Of a stretch of DNA of 36,980 bases, positions 33,075 through 36,980 are shown one piece after another. The notes beneath the pieces were generated by a model that made no database searches, was not told the origin of the DNA, and saw only the letters and a list, made by a program, of their open reading frames with translations. The stretch comes from an uncultured Sphingomonadales bacterium. Lineage in GTDB: Bacteria; Pseudomonadota; Alphaproteobacteria; Sphingomonadales; Sphingomonadaceae. A program made the position numbers and the translations under genes. Numbering within the stretch: position 1 is the first letter of the stretch; the number at the start of each line of letters is the position of its first letter. The stretch is taken from positions 1 through 36,980 of the forward strand of contig CALMZE010000131.1 in NCBI GenBank assembly GCA_937870585.1. Direction: 5' to 3'.

Positions 33075-35086
33075 TGCCTAAAGTCACCGTAGACGGCCTC
33101 GAACTTGAAGTTCCCGCTGGTGCCACTGTGCTCCAGGCGTGCGAGCTTGCGGGCAAGGAAATTCCGCGCTTCTGCTATCATGAGCGCCTCTCCATTGCGG
33201 GCAATTGTCGCATGTGTCTGGTCGAGGTGGCTCCGGGGCCGCCCAAGCCGCAGGCGTCTTGCGCGCTGCCCGCTTCGGAAGGTCAGGTCATCAAGACCGA
33301 CAGCCCGATGGTGAAGAAGGCGCGCGAAGGGGTGATGGAGTTTCTCCTCATCAACCACCCGCTTGATTGCCCGATTTGCGATCAGGGCGGCGAGTGCGAT
33401 TTGCAGGACCAGTCGGTCGCTTATGGGCGCGGCACCTCTCGCTATGATGAGAATAAGCGCGCGGTGACCGAGAAATATATGGGCCCCATCGTCAAGACGG
33501 TGATGACCCGCTGCATCCAGTGCACGCGCTGCGTCCGCTTTGCCGAGGAAGTGGCGGGCGTGGAAGAAATCGGTGCGGTGTTCCGTGGCGAAAATATGCA
33601 GATCACCAGCTACCTTGAAAAGGCGGTGACGAGCGAACTTTCAGGCAATGTCGTGGATCTCTGCCCGGTTGGTGCGCTGACCGCGCGGCCTTATGCGTTT
33701 GAAGCGCGGCCTTGGGAGCTGAAGAAGACGCCCGCGATTGACGTGATGGATGCGGTGGGCACCAACATCCGACTGGATGCCCGGGGCCGTGCCGTGCTGC
33801 GCGCCGTGCCGCGCATCAACGAAGATGTGAATGAGGAATGGGCGCACGACAAGACGCGCTGGGCGGTTGATGGCCTGCTCCATCGTCGCCTCGATCAGCC
33901 CTATGTCCGCTCGGGTGGCAAGCTGGCTCCGGCGAGCTGGGAAGAGGCGTTTGCGGCGATTGCGGCTGTGAAGCATGGCGGCTCGGTCGCTGCGATTGCG
34001 GGCGACATGCAAGACTGCGAAACCATGTTCGCCGCGCGCGAACTGGTGAGCGCACTCGGCGGTTCGCTGCTCGAAGGGCGTCAGACTGGTCTGGCTTATG
34101 ACGTGTCGAGCCTTGCCGCTGTCGCGTTCAACACGCCGATTGCGCAGATCGAAAATGCCGATGTGATCCTGCTCGTCGGCTCCGACCTGCGCCATGAAGC
34201 GCCGCTGATCAACACGCGCGTGCAAAAGGCCGTGCGCAAGAAGGGCGCGAAGGTTTTCGCCATCGGCCCCGAAGTCGACTTGACCTACAAGACCGAGTGG
34301 CTGGGCGATGCGCTGAACCTGCTCACCCGCAGCCCCAAGGCGCTGACCGATGCGCTCAAGAGCGCCGAACGCCCGGTGATCATCCTCGGCGGTGGTGCCC
34401 TGCGTTATGCCGGTGCGCATGGCGCGGCGCTGGCCTTTGCCAAGAAGCACAAGATCGTGCGGGATGGCTGGAACGGCTTCAACGTCACGCACTTTGCAGC
34501 GGCCCGCATGGGCGGGCTGATGCTCGGCTATGCGCATGAAGGCGGCATCAAGGCGCTGGCGGAAAAAGCCCCCAAGCTGGCCTTCTTCCTCGGCGCGGAC
34601 GAGGTGGATTACAGCCTCTTTGCCAAGAGCTTCAAAGTCTATGTCGGCCATCATGGCGATGCCGGGGCGCACGCGGCGGACGTGATCCTGCCGGGCGCAG
34701 CCTACACCGAAAAGGCAGGCACTTACGTCAACAATGAAGGCCGGGTGCAACGCGGCGAGCGCGCCGTCTTCCCGCCGGGCGATGCCCGCGAAGACTGGGC
34801 GATCTTCCGCGCTTTGTCTCAGGTGCTGGGCCAGACGCTGCCGTTTGACAGCTTCGACGCGCTGCGCGCCGCAATGGCTGCATCCGTCCCCGCGCTGGGC
34901 GTGGAAGGCCTCGCCGGTTACGCTTGGAACCCGCCCGCGCTCGATGCCAAGCCCGATGGCGTGATCGCCGACTATCCGATCAAGGATTTCTACCTGACCA
35001 ACGCCATCTGCCGCGCATCCCCCACGATGCAGCGTTGCTCCAGCGAACTGGTGCATGGCGAAGAGTGGCTGGAGGCTGCGGAATGA
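33074..35086 (+). CDS. nuoG: Complex I subunit NuoG
   Basis: A protein of 670 residues, the short alphaproteobacterial form. Ligands for N1b (FCYHERLSIAGNCRMC and later CALP), the His-plus-Cys cluster N5 (DCPICDQGGECDLQD) and N4 (CIQCTRCVRF) are visible, followed by a molybdopterin-oxidoreductase-like domain. It carries electrons between NuoF and the quinone arm. The TAATG junction suggests its translation is coupled to the protease gene. Confidence 0.98.
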   Translation: MPKVTVDGLELEVPAGATVLQACELAGKEIPRFCYHERLSIAGNCRMCLVEVAPGPPKPQASCALPASEGQVIKTDSPMVKKAREGVMEFLLINHPLDCPICDQGGECDLQDQSVAYGRGTSRYDENKRAVTEKYMGPIVKTVMTRCIQCTRCVRFAEEVAGVEEIGAVFRGENMQITSYLEKAVTSELSGNVVDLCPVGALTARPYAFEARPWELKKTPAIDVMDAVGTNIRLDARGRAVLRAVPRINEDVNEEWAHDKTRWAVDGLLHRRLDQPYVRSGGKLAPASWEEAFAAIAAVKHGGSVAAIAGDMQDCETMFAARELVSALGGSLLEGRQTGLAYDVSSLAAVAFNTPIAQIENADVILLVGSDLRHEAPLINTRVQKAVRKKGAKVFAIGPEVDLTYKTEWLGDALNLLTRSPKALTDALKSAERPVIILGGGALRYAGAHGAALAFAKKHKIVRDGWNGFNVTHFAAARMGGLMLGYAHEGGIKALAEKAPKLAFFLGADEVDYSLFAKSFKVYVGHHGDAGAHAADVILPGAAYTEKAGTYVNNEGRVQRGERAVFPPGDAREDWAIFRALSQVLGQTLPFDSFDALRAAMAASVPALGVEGLAGYAWNPPALDAKPDGVIADYPIKDFYLTNAICRASPTMQRCSSELVHGEEWLEAAE

Positions 35087-35109
35087 GGCTGCAACTTTGG
35101 ACCCCCGCA

Positions 35110-35201
35110 CCGTTCGTCCTGGGCTTGTCGAAGGACTGTTTTTCTTCTGGGTGCCGCGCTGAAAAGGGAGGGCAGGGCTTCGACAAGCTCAGCCCGAACG
35201 G
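35110..35201. repeat. Palindromic repeat in the nuoG-nuoH spacer
   Basis: Left arm CCGTTCGTCCTGGGCTTGTC (from 35110) pairs with a right arm ending CAAGCTCAGCCCGAACGG (35201). This is the third member in the operon, again in the same orientation and again just before a ribosome site (AAGGAG of nuoH). Confidence 0.85.
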
Positions 35202-35228
35202 TGATGTGGGCGGGCAAGGAGTGAACCA

Positions 35229-36710
35229 ATGACCTATACCCAATGGTTCCAGTCCTGGGCCGGTGAGAATCTCGGCTGGCTGATTAGCCATATCACGCTG
35301 ATCCTGCTGATCGCCCTGCCGTTGATGCTGGCCGTGGCCATGATCATTTACGCCGATCGCAAGATCTGGGCGGCGATGGCGCTGCGGCGCGGGCCGAACG
35401 TGGTGGGGCCGCTGGGCCTGCTGCAATCCTTCGCGGATGGCCTGAAGGTCATGTTGCAGGAAACGATCATCCCCTCTGCCGCGAACCGGGGCCTGTTCCT
35501 GCTCGCGCCGATCATCACCTTCACGGTGGCGCAGATTGTGTGGGCGGTGATCCCGTTCGGCACCAAGATGGTGCTGGCGGATATCAATGTTGGCCTGCTC
35601 TACATTCTCGCGGCGTCCTCGCTCGGCGTGTACGGCGTGATCATTGCGGGCTGGGCGTCCAACTCCAAATACCCCTTTTATTCGGCGCTCCGTGCGGCGG
35701 CGCAGATGGTGTCTTATGAAGTCTCGATCGGCTTCATCATCATCGGCGTGGTGCTGTGGGCAGACAGCTTCAACCTGTCGACCATTGTCGAGGCGCAGAA
35801 GGGTGCGGGCGTGCTGCCCTTCCTCAACGGCTTTGGCTTCAACCCTTTGCTGTTTCCGCTGGCGGTGATGTTCCTTATCTCGGCGCTCGCTGAAACGGCG
35901 CGTCCGCCGTTCGACCTCACCGAGGCGGAGAGTGAGTTGGTCGCGGGCTATCAGACCGAATACAGCTCGATGGCGTTCGCGCTCTACTGGCTGGGCGAAT
36001 ATGCCAATGTCATCCTGATGTGCGCGCTCAATGCCGTGCTGTTCTGGGGTGGCTATCTGCCGCCGGTCGATTGGGCACCGCTCTATGCCGTGCCGGGCAT
36101 CGTCTGGCTGTTTGTGAAGATCCTGATCTTCTTCTTCATCTTCTCATGGATCAAGGCGACGGTCCCGCGTTACCGCTATGACCAGCTGATGCGGCTGGGC
36201 TGGAAGGTGTTCCTGCCGCTGTCTCTGCTGTTCGTCTTCCTGATTTCGGGCTGGCTCATGTATACGAGGTACGGCAAAGCTGCCCCTGCGAGCACGGCTG
36301 AAGAAGCAATCGTCTACAAATGTACGTATGGGCAGGATGGTCAACATAACGACCCAAACGCTCTGACCCTTCTCGCCAAGGTTGTACTTCCGGTAGAGTC
36401 AGGCGTTACGAATTTTAGGAATGGAAATCGGTGGAATTTGACACTGCCGGACGGTCGGGATGTCACGGCTGACCCATTTGAATATAATGCGGGTGGTCTG
36501 GGCGGTTCCCAAGGCATCCAGTGGAAAGATAATTCTGGAGCTATCAAGAAGGCCTACATCTTCTACAGCGATGCCATCGCCAACGGCGGGTGGTCTAACG
36601 TAGCAATTTCTCTTGATGCAGTGCCTCAGGATGGACAGCCATTCTACCCGTCAAAGGGCTATTTTTGCCTCCCTACGAAGAACAATGATGGACGGACCAT
36701 TTTGAAATGA
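35229..36710 (+). CDS. nuoH: Complex I subunit NuoH with C-terminal extension
   Basis: A protein of 493 residues; NuoH is usually about 340-350. Residues 1 to about 349 are a standard ND1/NuoH: eight hydrophobic helices with conserved cytoplasmic loops ([54 protein letters not shown]). Placing those loops inside puts helix 8 ([14 protein letters not shown]) running out, so residues 350-493 should be periplasmic. This tail is soluble, Asn/Gly-rich, has exactly two Cys (365 and 480) that could pair, and is encoded by A+T-richer DNA (hand count about 50% over 36301-36480, about 65% over 35401-35460). No known domain is recognised. The stop overlaps nuoI by ATGA. Start supported by AAGGAG. Confidence 0.95.
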   Translation: MTYTQWFQSWAGENLGWLISHITLILLIALPLMLAVAMIIYADRKIWAAMALRRGPNVVGPLGLLQSFADGLKVMLQETIIPSAANRGLFLLAPIITFTVAQIVWAVIPFGTKMVLADINVGLLYILAASSLGVYGVIIAGWASNSKYPFYSALRAAAQMVSYEVSIGFIIIGVVLWADSFNLSTIVEAQKGAGVLPFLNGFGFNPLLFPLAVMFLISALAETARPPFDLTEAESELVAGYQTEYSSMAFALYWLGEYANVILMCALNAVLFWGGYLPPVDWAPLYAVPGIVWLFVKILIFFFIFSWIKATVPRYRYDQLMRLGWKVFLPLSLLFVFLISGWLMYTRYGKAAPASTAEEAIVYKCTYGQDGQHNDPNALTLLAKVVLPVESGVTNFRNGNRWNLTLPDGRDVTADPFEYNAGGLGGSQGIQWKDNSGAIKKAYIFYSDAIANGGWSNVAISLDAVPQDGQPFYPSKGYFCLPTKNNDGRTILK

Positions 36711-36980
36711 GCACCATCGCCCACCTCATCAAGACCTTCACCCTGTGGGAGTTTGTGAAGGCCCACGCCCTCACCTTGAAGTATTTTTTCAAGCCCAAGG
36801 TGACGATCAACTATCCTTACGAAAAGAACCCGATTTCGCCGCGATTCCGGGGGGAACATGCGTTGCGCCGTTATCCCAATGGCGAGGAACGCTGCATTGC
36901 GTGCAAGCTGTGCGAGGCGATTTGTCCGGCGCAGGCGATCACCATCGAGGCCGAACCGCGTGAGGATGGCAGCCGCCGCA
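36707..36980 (+). CDS. nuoI: Complex I subunit NuoI, truncated by window end
   Basis: The first 91 codons are present. They read [16 protein letters not shown], then [20 protein letters not shown] and the first [4Fe-4S] motif [15 protein letters not shown]. This is the 23-kDa ferredoxin-like subunit carrying N6a and N6b. Its ATG overlaps the end of the extended nuoH (ATGA), so the nuoH extension is followed in the normal way. The rest lies past the window. Confidence 0.96.
   Translation, partial: MSTIAHLIKTFTLWEFVKAHALTLKYFFKPKVTINYPYEKNPISPRFRGEHALRRYPNGEERCIACKLCEAICPAQAITIEAEPREDGSRR

Noticed and set aside
1-36980. CRISPR array, rRNA operon or insertion-sequence transposase
   Set aside because: No regularly spaced direct repeats, rRNA-like sequence or transposase frame was seen; the repeats present are palindromic interspersed units.

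Overview
The window looks like a chromosomal segment of an alphaproteobacterium, most likely Sphingomonadales. The reasons are a DUF4167 protein, a single RxKD-type Rel/SpoT enzyme, a fourteen-subunit-type nuo operon with a short NuoG, and a TonB receptor beside phytanoyl-CoA-dioxygenase, SDR and CoA-transferase genes. The genus is inferred, not proven.

Positions 1-7513 are the right end of an integrated genomic island. It carries a NACHT/STAND-type NTPase (minus strand), a divergent gene with a C-terminal Apea-like HEPN RNase motif, and a tyrosine integrase co-transcribed with a HigBA/RelE-type toxin-antitoxin pair. The island ends in a perfect 3' half of tRNA-Thr(UGU), from anticodon loop to encoded CCA. 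This is read as attR; the intact tRNA should lie beyond the left edge of the window. The layout suggests a defence and stabilisation island.

Positions 7730-16333 form a catabolic cluster arranged around a divergent promoter region at about 12380-12425. TonB receptor, MFS transporter and zinc alcohol dehydrogenase genes run left. A PhyH oxygenase, an SDR, a class III CoA-transferase and an HSD10-like SDR run right. This suggests uptake, hydroxylation, CoA activation and oxidation of a hydrophobic carboxylic acid or terpenoid/steroid-like substrate. The substrate cannot be read from sequence.

Positions 16358-26925 are mostly housekeeping: DUF4167, a fused PabB-PabC folate enzyme, an ATP-grasp ligase, an exported MsrB/MsrA pair, homoserine dehydrogenase, a TPR-sulfotransferase, a YbaN-like membrane protein and the bifunctional (p)ppGpp enzyme.

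Positions 27061-36980 hold the respiratory complex I operon nuoA-B-C-D-E-F-G-H-I (nuoI cut by the window end). It is unusual in four ways. A 74-codon A+T-rich ORF and an NTF2/SnoaL-like gene sit between nuoD and nuoE. A retropepsin-like aspartic protease gene sits between nuoF and nuoG. NuoH carries a roughly 143-residue C-terminal extension of different base composition, predicted to be periplasmic. Three copies of one palindromic repeat family occupy the nuoB-C, nuoC-D and nuoG-H spacers, and a fourth copy lies after hom. The nuo insertions, above all the NuoH fusion and the embedded protease, are the most novel-looking part of the window; the NACHT+HEPN island is second.
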